Notes: a model not told the origin generated them from the letters alone. A DNA stretch of 64,000 bases from Saccharibacillus sp. O23 (GCF_002205895.1 NZ_NJDE01000013.1:1-64000); one strand, 5' to 3'; positions 45,880 to 54,849 are shown, counted from the first letter of the stretch. Translations and numbers: made by a program.

Positions 45880-46650
45880 ATGTATAAGCTGCTGATTGCC
45901 GATGACGAAGCTGAAATCAGACATGGTCTGGGAAATTACTTCCCGTGGGACGAATTGGGATTCGTAGTGGACGGGTTCGCCCAGAACGGGCTCGAAGCCT
46001 TGGAATATATCGGCTGCCATTCGGTCGACGTGTTGTTATGCGACGTCTCCATGCCGGTCATGACGGGAATCGAGGTGGCGGAATACTTGCATAAACAAAA
46101 AACCTCGCCGCGCATCGTGTTTTTGAGCGCTCACCGGGATTTCGACGCGGCCTGCCGGGCCATGGAGTTCGGGGTGCGCAGTTACATTCTCAAACCGACG
46201 CGGTATCAGGAGCTGAAAGAGATCTTCATGGCGCTGAAAAAAACGATGGATCTGGAGCTGCAAGCCGCAGAAGAAGGCGGCGGATCGCAAGCGAAATCGG
46301 GACCCGATTTTCCCGTGGCGGAAGGAGCCGACGATCCGATCATTATGCGAATCATGCGTTACATCGAAGAAAACTGTTCGGAAGCTTCGCTCGAAGGTTC
46401 GGCGCTCGCGGTGCGGATGAACCCGACTTACGTCAGCAAATACTTCAAGCAGAAAACGGGCATCAACTTCTCCGAATATCTGAACGACGTGCGCATGACG
46501 CGCGCCGCCGACATGCTGGAGCAAGGCGGCTGCCGAACGTACGAAGTAAGCGAGGCGGTCGGGTACCAGAATCCCAAAAATTTCACCCGATCGTTCAAAC
46601 GCCGCTTCGGCAAGACGCCGCGCGAATTCCGGCAGGGGTTGGGACTGTAG
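45880..46650 (+). CDS. YesN-type response regulator with AraC output domain
   Basis: 256 residues, short for the family because the middle domain is missing. The receiver has D8-D9 and phosphoacceptor D55 in VLLCDVSMPVMTG; the AraC-type DNA-binding domain runs from ~155 (IMRYIEENCSEASLEGSALAVRMNPTYVSKYFKQKTGINFSEYL) to the C-terminal AVGYQNPKNFTRSFKRRFGKTPREFR. AAGGAGG precedes ATG 45880, and an upstream in-frame ATG (45841) has no site. A hairpin, ATCTTC (45803-45808) / GAAGAT (45829-45834), lies between kinase and regulator genes. It probably activates the divergent peptide operon. Confidence 0.92.
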   Translation: MYKLLIADDEAEIRHGLGNYFPWDELGFVVDGFAQNGLEALEYIGCHSVDVLLCDVSMPVMTGIEVAEYLHKQKTSPRIVFLSAHRDFDAACRAMEFGVRSYILKPTRYQELKEIFMALKKTMDLELQAAEEGGGSQAKSGPDFPVAEGADDPIIMRIMRYIEENCSEASLEGSALAVRMNPTYVSKYFKQKTGINFSEYLNDVRMTRAADMLEQGGCRTYEVSEAVGYQNPKNFTRSFKRRFGKTPREFRQGLGL

Positions 46651-46756
46651 AGTGCGCCCGTACCGATCGCTCGGAATCCGAATCCCGAAGCCGCAGTCTG
46701 GATAACGGCGCAGATCCGCGGAACGGAACATGCCGATATTCGGTCGAAGGTGCATG

Positions 46757-46788
46757 AAAAAGCCGGATTCCAAGGAATCCGGCTTTTT
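46757..46788. terminator. Bidirectional terminator between convergent genes
   Basis: Perfect 15-bp stem AAAAAGCCGGATTCC (46757-46771) / GGAATCCGGCTTTTT (46774-46788) with a 2-nt loop, reading as a terminator on both strands. Confidence 0.9.
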
Positions 46789-46854
46789 CGCGCTTCGATG
46801 GAAATTCGATCGGCGGAAATTCGATCGGTAAACGAGAGTAGGGCGGAGCGGCGG

Positions 46855-48060
46855 TCAGACCGAAGCGGTCTCGGCTTCCGCCGTCTCGGAAGCGGCGTTC
46901 AATCGCCCTTCGACGATCGCGAGAAACGCTCTGGCCGACATCGTCAAAGCGCGCTCGTCGAAATCGAATCTCGGATGGTGATGCGGGAAGTTCTCTTGAT
47001 CTTCGAAAGCCGCGCCGACCATGATGAAAGTGCCCGGTTTCTCCTGAAGATAATACGAAAAGTCTTCGCCGCCCATCATGGCCGGAAGTTCGACCAGCTT
47101 CGCGATCTGTTCGTCCGTCAGTATGCGAACGACTTCGTCCGTTTCTTTGTGATGATTGAAGGTGGCCGGATAACCTCTCATGTAGCCGACTTCGCAGGTC
47201 GCGTCGAAAGAACGGCATAATCCTTCGCTGAGCGCCCGAATCCCGGATTCGATCCGATCGCGGGCGTCTTCTTGGAAAGTCCGCACGGTCCCGGTCATCT
47301 TCGCTTGATCGGCGATCACGTTATGCGCGGACCCCGCGTGGAACGAACCGACCGTCAATACGGCGGGATGCAGAGGATCGACGCGTCGGCTGACGAGCAT
47401 TTGCAGTTCGGTGATCAGCTGAGCGCCGAGCGCGACCGCGTCGATCGTCTGGTGCGGGGAAGCGCCGTGACCGCCTTTGCCTTGAATCAGCACCTCGAAC
47501 AGATCGGCGCTCGCGGTCAGATAACCGTGCTTGTAACCGATCGTGCCGTAAGGTTGAAGAGAAGCCAGATGAATGCCGTAGACTTCGTCCACGCCTTCCA
47601 GACATCCGTCTTCGATCATGCTCTTGGCGCCGCCCGGAGGCGCTTCTTCGGCATGTTGGTGCAGCAGGACGACGCTGCCGGACAACTCTTCGCGATGTTC
47701 GCTCAGAATCTTCGCCACCGCCAGCAGAGCGGCGGTATGGCCGTCGTGTCCGCAGGCATGCATAACGCCCGGGACGGTCGAGCGGTAAGGCACGTCTTTC
47801 TCGTCTTGGATCGGCAGCGCGTCGAAGTCGGCGCGCAGAGCCACGGTGATGCCCGGTTTGCCGCCGCGAATCGTGCCTACGACGCCGTTGCCGCCGACGC
47901 CGGTACGAACCTCGATGCCGCCGAATTCGCGCAGCTTCTCCGCCACGAAAGCCGCGGTCGCGGTTTCTTGGAACGACAGTTCGGGATTGCGGTGCAGATA
48001 GCGTCTCCATTCGATCATCGTTGCTTCCAGTTCCGACAGCCTTGCGTTCCACTTTTCCAT
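46855..48060 (-). CDS. M20D-family amidohydrolase (N-acyl amino acid / hippurate hydrolase-like)
   Basis: 401 residues. Family blocks: MIEWRRYLHRNPELSFQE (~15-32), VALRADFDALPIQDE, GVMHACGHDGHTAALL (metal-binding Cys and His, ~100-115), HQHAEEAPPGGAKSMI, KGGHGASPH and MMGGEDFSYYLQEKPG. Members deacylate N-acyl amino acids, hippurate or N-acetyl-diaminopimelate. The start is the ATG at 48060 (GGGTGATC upstream, a modest site). It lies next to the YesN-type regulator and the peptide-uptake operon, with a second, AbgB-like M20 enzyme 9 kb away. Confidence 0.88.
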   Translation of the reverse strand: MEKWNARLSELEATMIEWRRYLHRNPELSFQETATAAFVAEKLREFGGIEVRTGVGGNGVVGTIRGGKPGITVALRADFDALPIQDEKDVPYRSTVPGVMHACGHDGHTAALLAVAKILSEHREELSGSVVLLHQHAEEAPPGGAKSMIEDGCLEGVDEVYGIHLASLQPYGTIGYKHGYLTASADLFEVLIQGKGGHGASPHQTIDAVALGAQLITELQMLVSRRVDPLHPAVLTVGSFHAGSAHNVIADQAKMTGTVRTFQEDARDRIESGIRALSEGLCRSFDATCEVGYMRGYPATFNHHKETDEVVRILTDEQIAKLVELPAMMGGEDFSYYLQEKPGTFIMVGAAFEDQENFPHHHPRFDFDERALTMSARAFLAIVEGRLNAASETAEAETASV

Positions 48061-48263
48061 GGGATCACCCTTCCCGCGAGTTTGGATTGAGACGGCCGAT
48101 CGTCGATAGCGGCTCGTCCATGTTCCCAGTGTACGTTGGCGGCAGATATGTTGACAGGCCCGTTGCTTGGGTTAGGTCTCTTTGTTTGCGCCAAATCCGG
48201 GCCGAACGCGGGAAAAGGGATGCCGGGTTGAGAAAAAGGGATGCGGAATAGACATAAGCCGAA

Positions 48264-48288
48264 AGCGAAGCCTTTTTTCGGCTCCGCT
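48264..48288 (-). terminator. Possible terminator after the DUF1275 gene
   Basis: On the minus strand AGCGGAGCC pairs with GGCTTCGCT (one wobble) around a GAAAAAA loop, then TTT. Weak. Confidence 0.4.
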
Positions 48289-48320
48289 TCGATGTGAGGA
48301 ATATGGGAGATTGGGGTATG

Positions 48321-49067
48321 CTATCGGACTTGCCGGTTTTTCTCGGCAACAGGAGGCGCGGGTTCCCCGTCGGCATTCAAACCTCGGAACAGCTTCAACG
48401 CGATGATCAGGATCAAAGCCGTGACCGCGATCGGCATCCAGATCGCGCTGAACGGACGATTCACTTCCGCCAGACCGGCCACGAGCGCGCCGAAGCAGTA
48501 GACGGCGACGGCCGTCAGACGAAGCCACGTCTCGCCGCCGATCCGCGAGGGTTTCTCAGAGCTTCGCACAAGCGTGCGGAAAAACGCGGTGACGTCTTCG
48601 ATGACGCTGGCGATATTGTTCGTCAGCACGGTGGTAGAGATGCCCGCGATTCCGAGCCTGCGCGCCGCCGTGGTCTGCATGCCCATGGCGACGCTGAGCA
48701 GGATAATCAACAGATGCAGCCGCGATTCGCTCATGACGGGTTCGGCCGCTGCCGCGAAGATCAAATAGAAAGCCAGCTGTATCGCCAAGATGGTCGTGAT
48801 TCTCGTCGGCCAGAAGCTCGGGGTCTTGTCGCCGCCCAGCAGTGCGGCGGCGGCCGCATTGCCGACGACAAACCCGAGACAGGCGAGCGCCGCGCGCAGA
48901 AAGGACAGCTCGGCCACGTCCGCAAACGACATGCCGAGGATCACGATATTGCCCGTCATATTGGCCGTAAAGACCCGGCCGAGGTGGATATAGCCGACAA
49001 CGTCGACGATGCCGGCCGTCATGCAGAGCAGCATCAGGACGCCGCTGCGCCAGGTTTTGACATGCAC
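48321..49067 (-). CDS. DUF1275/YoaK-family membrane protein
   Basis: 248 residues with about six hydrophobic segments. The family signature at the start is GIVDVVGYIHLGRVFTANMTGNIVILGM (~19-46); a second typical block is GMQTTAARRLGIAGISTTVLTNNIASVIED. Function is not established; members are thought to be small-molecule permeases. The start is GTG 49067 with AAGGA about 12 bp upstream. It is divergent from the methyltransferase gene. Confidence 0.85.
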   Translation of the reverse strand: MHVKTWRSGVLMLLCMTAGIVDVVGYIHLGRVFTANMTGNIVILGMSFADVAELSFLRAALACLGFVVGNAAAAALLGGDKTPSFWPTRITTILAIQLAFYLIFAAAAEPVMSESRLHLLIILLSVAMGMQTTAARRLGIAGISTTVLTNNIASVIEDVTAFFRTLVRSSEKPSRIGGETWLRLTAVAVYCFGALVAGLAEVNRPFSAIWMPIAVTALILIIALKLFRGLNADGEPAPPVAEKNRQVR

Positions 49068-49245
49068 AAAGGCTCATTCCTTTCTTGTGAATTGCATTTT
49101 CGATTTTCGCCGGGAAACAAAAGCGGTCTTCCGACTCGGAGCCGCGTTCGGCAAAGAGGCGGCGGCCCCGAAAAAGGGTTATGATGAGAGGGAACGCTGC
49201 ACGATCCGAAAAAGATTCTTCGACAAAGGCGGAAGGAGGGCGACC

Positions 49246-49824
49246 GTGCACGAGTTGTATCCGATACTCAGTTGGACGCTGACGGCGATCGTGCTGCTGG
49301 CGGTGCTGATGATCTTCGCCGCCAGCGTGCGCAACGGCATCACGCCGATGCCGACGAGCCGGCCGGTGCGGCGCATGGTCATGCGCGAGATCGGCCGGCT
49401 TCCGGAAGGCTGCGAGATCGTCGAAGCCGGCGCGGGATTCGGCACGCTGGCGCTGAACCTGGCGCGGCGGTTTCCGCTCTGCCGGGTGACCGGCGTGGAG
49501 AATTCGCTCGTGCCGCTGCTGGTCTCCCGGCTGCTCGGCCGGTTCAATCGTCTGCCGGTCAGCCGGTTGGTCTTCCGGCGCGGCGATCTGTTCGAGTATC
49601 CGTACGAACAGGCGGACCTGATAGTCTGTTATCTGCATCCGGCCGCTATGCGGCGGCTCGGTCCGATCCTGCGGGAGCGGGCCAAAGAAGGCGCGAAGAT
49701 CGTGAGCGTGTTCTTCGCGTTCGACGGATGGGAGCCGGATTCGGCGGCGGTCTGCGGCGATCTGCACCGCACGAAAGTGTACGTGTACCACGTGCGGAAG
49801 CATCCGCTCGACGTGCGGGTGTAA
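49246..49824 (+). CDS. Membrane-anchored class I SAM-dependent methyltransferase
   Basis: 192 residues. One N-terminal membrane helix (~6-27, ILSWTLTAIVLLAVLMIFAASV) is followed by a Rossmann methyltransferase core: motif I IVEAGAGFGTLALNLARR (~64-81), VTGVENSLVPLLVSRLL, and GDLFEYPYEQADLIVCYLHP. The start is GTG 49246 with AAGGAGGG at 49233-49240; longer readings upstream run into the divergent promoter region. The substrate is unknown, possibly a membrane or cell-wall component. Confidence 0.75.
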   Translation: MHELYPILSWTLTAIVLLAVLMIFAASVRNGITPMPTSRPVRRMVMREIGRLPEGCEIVEAGAGFGTLALNLARRFPLCRVTGVENSLVPLLVSRLLGRFNRLPVSRLVFRRGDLFEYPYEQADLIVCYLHPAAMRRLGPILRERAKEGAKIVSVFFAFDGWEPDSAAVCGDLHRTKVYVYHVRKHPLDVRV

Positions 49825-49985
49825 ACGACGCCGCGACGAATCCGCTACGGCGGCGGATCGGCGGCAGGTACGCAATGCGCCGAACGGAAGCTGCAGAACG
49901 CCGCGGCTCGACCGTTCGCCTGTTCGAAGAAGCGTCTGTCGGTCGGCAATCGTCTTATTTTTAACCCAAAGGAGCGAATAAGAAC

Positions 49986-50966
49986 ATGGACTATGTCAAA
50001 TTGGGTCAAACCGGAATGGACGTCTCCCGATTATGTCTGGGCTGCATGAGCTACGGCCTGCCGGATCGGGGAACGCACGCTTGGACGCTGAACGAAGAAG
50101 AAAGCCGGCCGTTTATCCGCAAAGCGCTGGAGTCGGGCTTCAATTTCTTCGACACGGCCAACGTCTATTCGGACGGCACGAGCGAAGAGATCGTCGGCCG
50201 CGCGCTGAGAGACTTCGCGAACCGCGACGAGGTCGTGGTGGCGACGAAGGTGCACGGCAAAATGCGTCAAGGTCCTAACGGCGGCGGCTTGTCGCGCAAA
50301 GCGATCCTGACGGAGATCGACCACAGCCTGCGCCGTCTGGGCATGGACTACGTCGATCTGTACCAGATCCACCGTTGGGACCCGCACACGCCGATCGAAG
50401 AAACGATGGAGGCGCTGCACGACGTAGTCAAAGCCGGCAAAGCCCGCTACATCGGCGCTTCGTCCATGTTCGCTTGGCAGTTCCTCAAAGCGCAGCATAC
50501 GGCGGAAACTCGCGGATGGACCAAGTTCGTCAGCATGCAGAATTACGTCAATCTGCTGTACCGCGAAGAAGAACGGGAGATGCTGCCGCTATGCGAAGCG
50601 GAAGGCATAGGCGTGATCCCGTGGAGTCCGCTGGCGCGCGGCCGGTTGACGCGGGATTGGGAAGACGGCAGCAAACGTTCGGAGAACGACGCGTTCGGCA
50701 AGACGCTGTACGACAAAACGGAAGAAGCGGATCGCCGGGTGGTCGAAGCGGTAGCGGAAGTGGCGAAGGAACGCGGCGTGCCTCGGGCGCAGATCGCGCT
50801 CGCATGGGTGCTGCAAAAAAGCGCCGTGACCGCCCCGATCGTCGGCGCGACGAAAGAACATCATCTGGACGACGCCGTCGCCGCGCTGTCGATCAAACTG
50901 ACGGACGAGGAAGTCCGGCGTTTGGAAGAGCCTTATGTACCGCATGCGGTGATCGGGCATAGTTGA
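49986..50966 (+). CDS. Aldo/keto reductase
   Basis: 326 residues. The catalytic tetrad is present: Asp and Tyr in NFFDTANVYSDGTSEEIVGRAL (~51-72), Lys in VVVATKVHG and His in LYQIHRWDPHTPIEET. The C-terminal NADPH-binding block is TAPIVGATKEHHLDDAVAALSI. The TIM-barrel architecture matches the AKR9/11-like group that reduces aldehydes and is often called general stress protein 69/YccK. AAAGGAGCG precedes ATG 49986. Monocistronic. Confidence 0.9.
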   Translation: MDYVKLGQTGMDVSRLCLGCMSYGLPDRGTHAWTLNEEESRPFIRKALESGFNFFDTANVYSDGTSEEIVGRALRDFANRDEVVVATKVHGKMRQGPNGGGLSRKAILTEIDHSLRRLGMDYVDLYQIHRWDPHTPIEETMEALHDVVKAGKARYIGASSMFAWQFLKAQHTAETRGWTKFVSMQNYVNLLYREEEREMLPLCEAEGIGVIPWSPLARGRLTRDWEDGSKRSENDAFGKTLYDKTEEADRRVVEAVAEVAKERGVPRAQIALAWVLQKSAVTAPIVGATKEHHLDDAVAALSIKLTDEEVRRLEEPYVPHAVIGHS

Positions 50967-51145
50967 GTCGGAGAAGGGAAGCCGGCGAGGGCCGCAGGGC
51001 TTGCTACCGCTTCGAGTACGCGCGTTCTGCGCTGCGAGGATGATCGGAGAGGCGATCAAGCGTGACGGACCACGGTGAACGGGAAGCGGGCGGTAAACGG
51101 AATAAGAAGCAAACAAGAAGTGGACCAGAAGTGGATCAGAAGCGA

Positions 51146-51179
51146 AAAAAACGGCTGCGCGAAGATGCGCGGCCGTTTT
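51146..51179 (+). terminator. Terminator after the aldo/keto reductase gene
   Basis: AAAAACGGC (51146-51154) pairs with GCCGTTTTT, with an inner GCGC/GCGC stem. Confidence 0.75.
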
Positions 51180-51342
51180 TGGCATGGGCGGGAAACAACG
51201 TAAGAAAAACGAGCATTCGCAGCATGCAAAGATTTCCTATCGAGGCGCGTTTCTGTTCCGCAAACATCTGCGGTCGAAAGCCGTACAAGCTGGATCTGCC
51301 TACTTCTCATTCTTTTTATGCCTGATTCGTTTTACTCGCAAT

Positions 51343-51524
51343 TAAGTCCATAAATCCCCTTATTTCTTTCATATCTTCGAGAAAACATAAGATAAGTCCA
51401 ATTTTCCGCTTAAATCATTCTATTATTGCCCAATTACTTGAATTATGCCGAAAATAGAGGGATTAATGGACTTATTCTTCCGGAAACGAAGCGAACGTGA
51501 AAAATAAAGGGATTTTTGGCCTTA
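51343..51524. repeat. Array of four elements (array 3) in the 603-bp gap 50967-51569
   Basis: TAAGTCCA occurs at 51343-51350 and 51393-51400 (50 bp apart), each followed by an AT-rich tail such as TAAATCCCCTTATTT. Two inverted copies follow: TGGACTTA (51467-51474) and the variant TGGCCTTA (51517-51524), again 50 bp apart, each preceded by AAAATAGAGGGATT-like sequence. Conserved ~24-bp units alternate with ~26-bp unrelated spacers. The rest of the gap holds the terminator at 51146 and nothing else I can identify; it lies between convergent genes. Confidence 0.72.
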
Positions 51525-51569
51525 TTCAGAAAAAGTCAGGTTTAGTTTGATGAACGAAGCGTTACCGGT

Positions 51570-52247
51570 TTACATAAAAGCTCGAGCCGCGTCTTTTAGC
51601 ACATATTTCACGACTCGCTGCCCCGCCGGGCCGTACCGTGCTTCGAATACTTGTTTCCGACACAACGTTTGCAGCAGGTCGGCAGCCGTTCGGCGGTCCA
51701 GATTAAGATGACGAACGACGTCGATCGGACGAACCGCCCGTCCCAGCGTGCAGGCGAGGCGAATGATCTCGCGTTCCGCGATCGATGTTCGCGGCGAAGA
51801 AGCGCGGGACGTATCGAGCGCCGTGTATCGCCCGAGTACCATCCGCAGAAGGGTTTTACACAATTCGGGACGCTGGGAGACGTCGTCGTAAGCGAACGAG
51901 ATCACTTGAAAGCCCATCGCGGTCAGGAACGTTTCGCGGTTCAGCTCGCGGCAGAACGTGCGGCGGTCCATGTCTTGAACATGCGGGCCGAAGCCTTTGA
52001 TCTCGATGACCAGCTTCACGGAAGGCGTGATCCAGACGAAATCGCAAAAATAGCGCAGTCCGCGCCAGTCGGTCACTTCGTATTCGGGATGCAGATGATC
52101 GAACGTCTGCCGCAGCGGCCACCAGACGTTTCGGCAGAAAAGCTGCTCGGCTTCGCGGTGGCCCCGTTCCAGACGGTCCCGGCGTTCGCCGGTGCGTTCT
52201 TGCAGATGCCGCTCGATAAACAGACGATGCGCCGATTCGAAATCCAT
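51570..52247 (-). CDS. PD-(D/E)XK-like nuclease with C-terminal winged helix
   Basis: 225 residues. Residues ~55-140 look like a small restriction-type nuclease core of the DUF559/Vsr sort: D69 in RYFCDFVWITP and E82-x-K84 in LVIEIKGFG, followed by helix-strand ETFLTAMGFQVISFAYDDV. The last ~75 residues are a winged helix (AEREIIRLACTLGRAVRPIDVVRHLNLDRRTAADLLQTLCRKQVFEARYG). The start is ATG 52247, with AAGGAGG upstream. No methyltransferase or other restriction partner is adjacent. A DNA-processing role is inferred from the motifs; a catalytically active nuclease is not proven. Confidence 0.6.
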   Translation of the reverse strand: MDFESAHRLFIERHLQERTGERRDRLERGHREAEQLFCRNVWWPLRQTFDHLHPEYEVTDWRGLRYFCDFVWITPSVKLVIEIKGFGPHVQDMDRRTFCRELNRETFLTAMGFQVISFAYDDVSQRPELCKTLLRMVLGRYTALDTSRASSPRTSIAEREIIRLACTLGRAVRPIDVVRHLNLDRRTAADLLQTLCRKQVFEARYGPAGQRVVKYVLKDAARAFM

Positions 52248-52358
52248 ATGCCAAACCTCCTTGTTCTCGAACAATCGGATACTCTAACAGTCGAACAGCC
52301 GGCAAACTGACTCGACGACCGCGACGCCTTGCCGAATCCGCAATATTCCGCACAAAAA

Positions 52359-52404
52359 AACGTCCCGGCTCGATTCCCAGGGGAGGGGAATCGGGCGGGA
52401 CGTT
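52359..52404. terminator. Terminator between the nucleotidase and nuclease-like genes
   Basis: AACGTCCC (from 52359) pairs with GGGACGTT (to 52404), with an inner GATTCCC/GGGAATC stem and an A-run upstream that acts as the T-run for minus-strand transcription. The remaining 281-bp gap holds nothing else clear. Confidence 0.78.
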
Positions 52405-52528
52405 CTTCGTCGCCGTTCGGAGGTTCGCGTTCGTCGAACGCTTGCTTGATGCCATTGTAGAACAAGCGGCTGCCGAATCGCAAATGTCCGAGGTTACGCG
52501 ATCAGACTTACCTCGCGATCAAGAATCT

Positions 52529-54682
52529 TTATTTAACCGCCAGAGCCGCTTGGATAGCGGCAGCTGCGTCCGCGGACGTCACGGCGTTTTTCGGCTGGAA
52601 GCTTCCCGGTTCGCCGGCTTTCAGAACGCCCGCTTGCACCAGTTGAGCGACCGGCGTTTTGGCGTAAGCCGACACGCTCGAAGCGTCGCCGAACGCGCTC
52701 AGCACTGAAGCGGCATCGACGCTAGGCAGCTTGCCTTTGAGAGCCGCGGCCAGAACCGCCGCCATTTCTTCGCGGGTGATCGAGCGGTCCGGGTTGAACT
52801 TGCCGCCGCCGATGCCTTTGATCAGGCCGGCGTTGACGGCTTCCGCGATCGCGTCGGCATACGGAGCGTCCGCGGCGACGTCGCTGAATTTCGGCGCGGA
52901 CGTCACGGCGTTCAATTTCATCGCGGCAACCAGATCGGAAACGAAATCGGCGCGCGAGATCGGATCGTTCGAAGGCGTCGCCGGCGTCGAAGGTCCCGTA
53001 GCCGGGCCGTCCGTATCCGGTTTCTCCGAACCGGCGGCCGGCGTGTTGGCGATGCGGCCTTCGACTTTAGCGGTGATCGCGCCGCCTTTGAACGTATCGA
53101 CGACGTATTTGTAGAACACGTCGAGATCGATCGGGCCGGCCAGCGAGCTGCTCGCTTCGGTCAGAATCTTGTAGTTGTCGCCGCCTGCGGCCATGAAGTT
53201 GTTGACGACGGCCGTATAGGTCTTGGCCGGGTCGATGGCCGTGCCGTCCACCGTCGTCAGCGACGTGACGCGCTCCGCGACCGGTTTGTTCAGATCGGCG
53301 CTGTATTTCAGGCCGGAGATTTGCAGCGTCTTGGTATTCGGCGTGCCGTCGGCGTTGGTGCCCCACTGCTGCTGAAGCAGCTGCTTAACTTGAGCGCCCG
53401 TCAGCGACAATTTCACCAGCGTGTTGCCGAACGGTTGGATCTTGGCCAAGTCGGCGAACGTCACGTCGCCTTTCGGCAGATCCGCGCGGATGCCGCCCGG
53501 ATTCATGAACGCGAAATCGGCCGGAGCCGCTTTGTCGCCGAAGTCCGCGGTACGCATGGCGTCGGCGATCAGGTTGCCCAGCGCCGCTTCGTTGTTGTAA
53601 GCGTCCGTGCGGGTTACCGAACCGTCCGTCGTGCCGACCGGTTTGGTCAGTTCCGGGTGCTTGTCCAGATACTTTTTGATCAGGGCCACGGTGTCCGCGT
53701 CCGGCGTTACGCCTTCTTGGAACGTGCTTGTTACGGTCGCGGATTTCTCCGTGACGTCGCCCGTTTTCGGATCGATCATGAGCTTGATGTCTTCGAACGC
53801 CGTGCCGTACGAATACGCTTGAACGATCAGTTTGCCGTTCACTTCGCCGTTCGCCAAAGCATGGTTGTCGCCGGCGACGATCACGTCGATCGGAGAGTTC
53901 GCGGGCAATGCTTTGGCCAGATCGGCCGCTTCGCCCGTCGTCGCGCCTTCTTTGGTCGAAGCCGGGTCATGCGCCAGCACGACGATCGTTTCCACGCCTT
54001 GATCTTGCAGTTCTTTGGCGTATTTGTTGACGGCGGCCACTTCTTCTTCCGCGCTCAGGAATTTCACGCCCGCCGTACCCGACGGAGCGACCTTGGAAGG
54101 CGTCGATTTGGTCACGAGGCCGATAAAGCCGATCTTCACGCCGCCGACTTCTTTGATCACGTAAGGTTTGATCAGCGGTTTGCCGGTCGCCGTCTCGATC
54201 ACGTTGGCGTTCACGTAGTCGAATTTCACGCCTTTATGCGTGACTTTGCCTTCTTTGGGATCGAGGCCGCCGTTCAACTGCGCTTTGAGCGCGGCGATGC
54301 CTTGGTCGAATTCGTGGTTGCCCAGCGAACCGACGTCGAAGCCCATCATGTTCAACCATTCCAGCGTCGGCTCGTCGCGTTCGAGCGAAGAGATCGGAGC
54401 GGACGCGCCCACGGAATCGCCGTTATGGAACAGCAGGGAGTTCGGATATTTGGCTTTGGCTTGTTTGAGATATGTAGCGAGAATAGGAGCGGTGCCGACC
54501 GGCTTGTTGCTGACGATCGAAGTCGTGTCGAGCTGCCCGTGCAGGTCGTTGATCCCCAGCAGATGGACTTCGACGTCGCCTGCGGCTGCCGAAGCCGTGC
54601 CCGTTACGCCCGCGATTTGAGTCGACAGCAGCGCCGCGACAGCCAGGCTTACGCTCGGCTTTCTCCAATTTTTCCAATTCAT
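52529..54682 (-). CDS. Secreted 5'-nucleotidase/phosphoesterase with S-layer-homology anchor
   Basis: 717 residues. The signal peptide ends ASAAAG (~34). The metallophosphoesterase domain (~37-310) has LGINDLHG, LFHNGDSVG, VGSLGNHEFDQG and VIVAGDNHA; the 5'-nucleotidase C-terminal domain (~345-530) has NNEAALGNLIADAMR, MNPGGIRADLPKGDVTFADL and NFMAAGGDNY. After a Pro/Thr linker (~545-570) come about two and a half SLH repeats (ISRADFVSDLVAAM; FSDVAADAPYADAIAEAVNAGLIKGIGGGKFNPDRSITREEMA; a degenerate third). It would free phosphate from extracellular nucleotides at the cell wall. A candidate Pho box overlaps its promoter. Confidence 0.92.
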   Translation of the reverse strand: MNWKNWRKPSVSLAVAALLSTQIAGVTGTASAAAGDVEVHLLGINDLHGQLDTTSIVSNKPVGTAPILATYLKQAKAKYPNSLLFHNGDSVGASAPISSLERDEPTLEWLNMMGFDVGSLGNHEFDQGIAALKAQLNGGLDPKEGKVTHKGVKFDYVNANVIETATGKPLIKPYVIKEVGGVKIGFIGLVTKSTPSKVAPSGTAGVKFLSAEEEVAAVNKYAKELQDQGVETIVVLAHDPASTKEGATTGEAADLAKALPANSPIDVIVAGDNHALANGEVNGKLIVQAYSYGTAFEDIKLMIDPKTGDVTEKSATVTSTFQEGVTPDADTVALIKKYLDKHPELTKPVGTTDGSVTRTDAYNNEAALGNLIADAMRTADFGDKAAPADFAFMNPGGIRADLPKGDVTFADLAKIQPFGNTLVKLSLTGAQVKQLLQQQWGTNADGTPNTKTLQISGLKYSADLNKPVAERVTSLTTVDGTAIDPAKTYTAVVNNFMAAGGDNYKILTEASSSLAGPIDLDVFYKYVVDTFKGGAITAKVEGRIANTPAAGSEKPDTDGPATGPSTPATPSNDPISRADFVSDLVAAMKLNAVTSAPKFSDVAADAPYADAIAEAVNAGLIKGIGGGKFNPDRSITREEMAAVLAAALKGKLPSVDAASVLSAFGDASSVSAYAKTPVAQLVQAGVLKAGEPGSFQPKNAVTSADAAAAIQAALAVK

Positions 54683-54721
54683 GAACTTCCATTCCTCCTA
54701 GATTGTGATTGATGCCGTCAC

Positions 54722-54774
54722 ATTGTATCACATGAATTTTTCAAAGATCAAAGGTTGTGTAAAGGCTGTGTAAA
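54722..54774 (-). promoter_or_regulatory. Promoter and candidate Pho box of the nucleotidase gene
   Basis: On the minus strand TTGATC (54751-54746), 18 bp, TACAAT (54727-54722). Upstream and overlapping the -35 are three direct hexamers at exactly 11-bp steps: TTTACA (54774-54769), TTTACA (54763-54758) and TTTGAT (54752-54747). PhoP boxes of Bacillus are TT(A/C/T)A(C/T)A repeats with 5-bp spacers, which this fits, and the product is a phosphate-scavenging enzyme. Confidence 0.68.
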
Positions 54775-54806
54775 TTATTTTTTAAATCGGTTTCGGAAAA
54801 GCGGCA

Positions 54807-54836
54807 TTGACAGCTTTCTCGCGAACATGTTATAAA
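54807..54836 (+). promoter_or_regulatory. Promoter of the tyrS T-box leader
   Basis: TTGACA (54807-54812) and TATAAA (54831-54836; 18-bp spacer), with TTATAA possible at 17 bp. Transcription would begin near 54843, giving a ~340-nt leader. Confidence 0.8.
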
Positions 54837-54849
54837 GTGAATCAATGAG

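Noticed and set aside
51343-51524. CRISPR array or transposon ends
   Set aside because: Same reasoning as the 34-kb array: inverted units, degenerate, no transposase, no target-site duplication.
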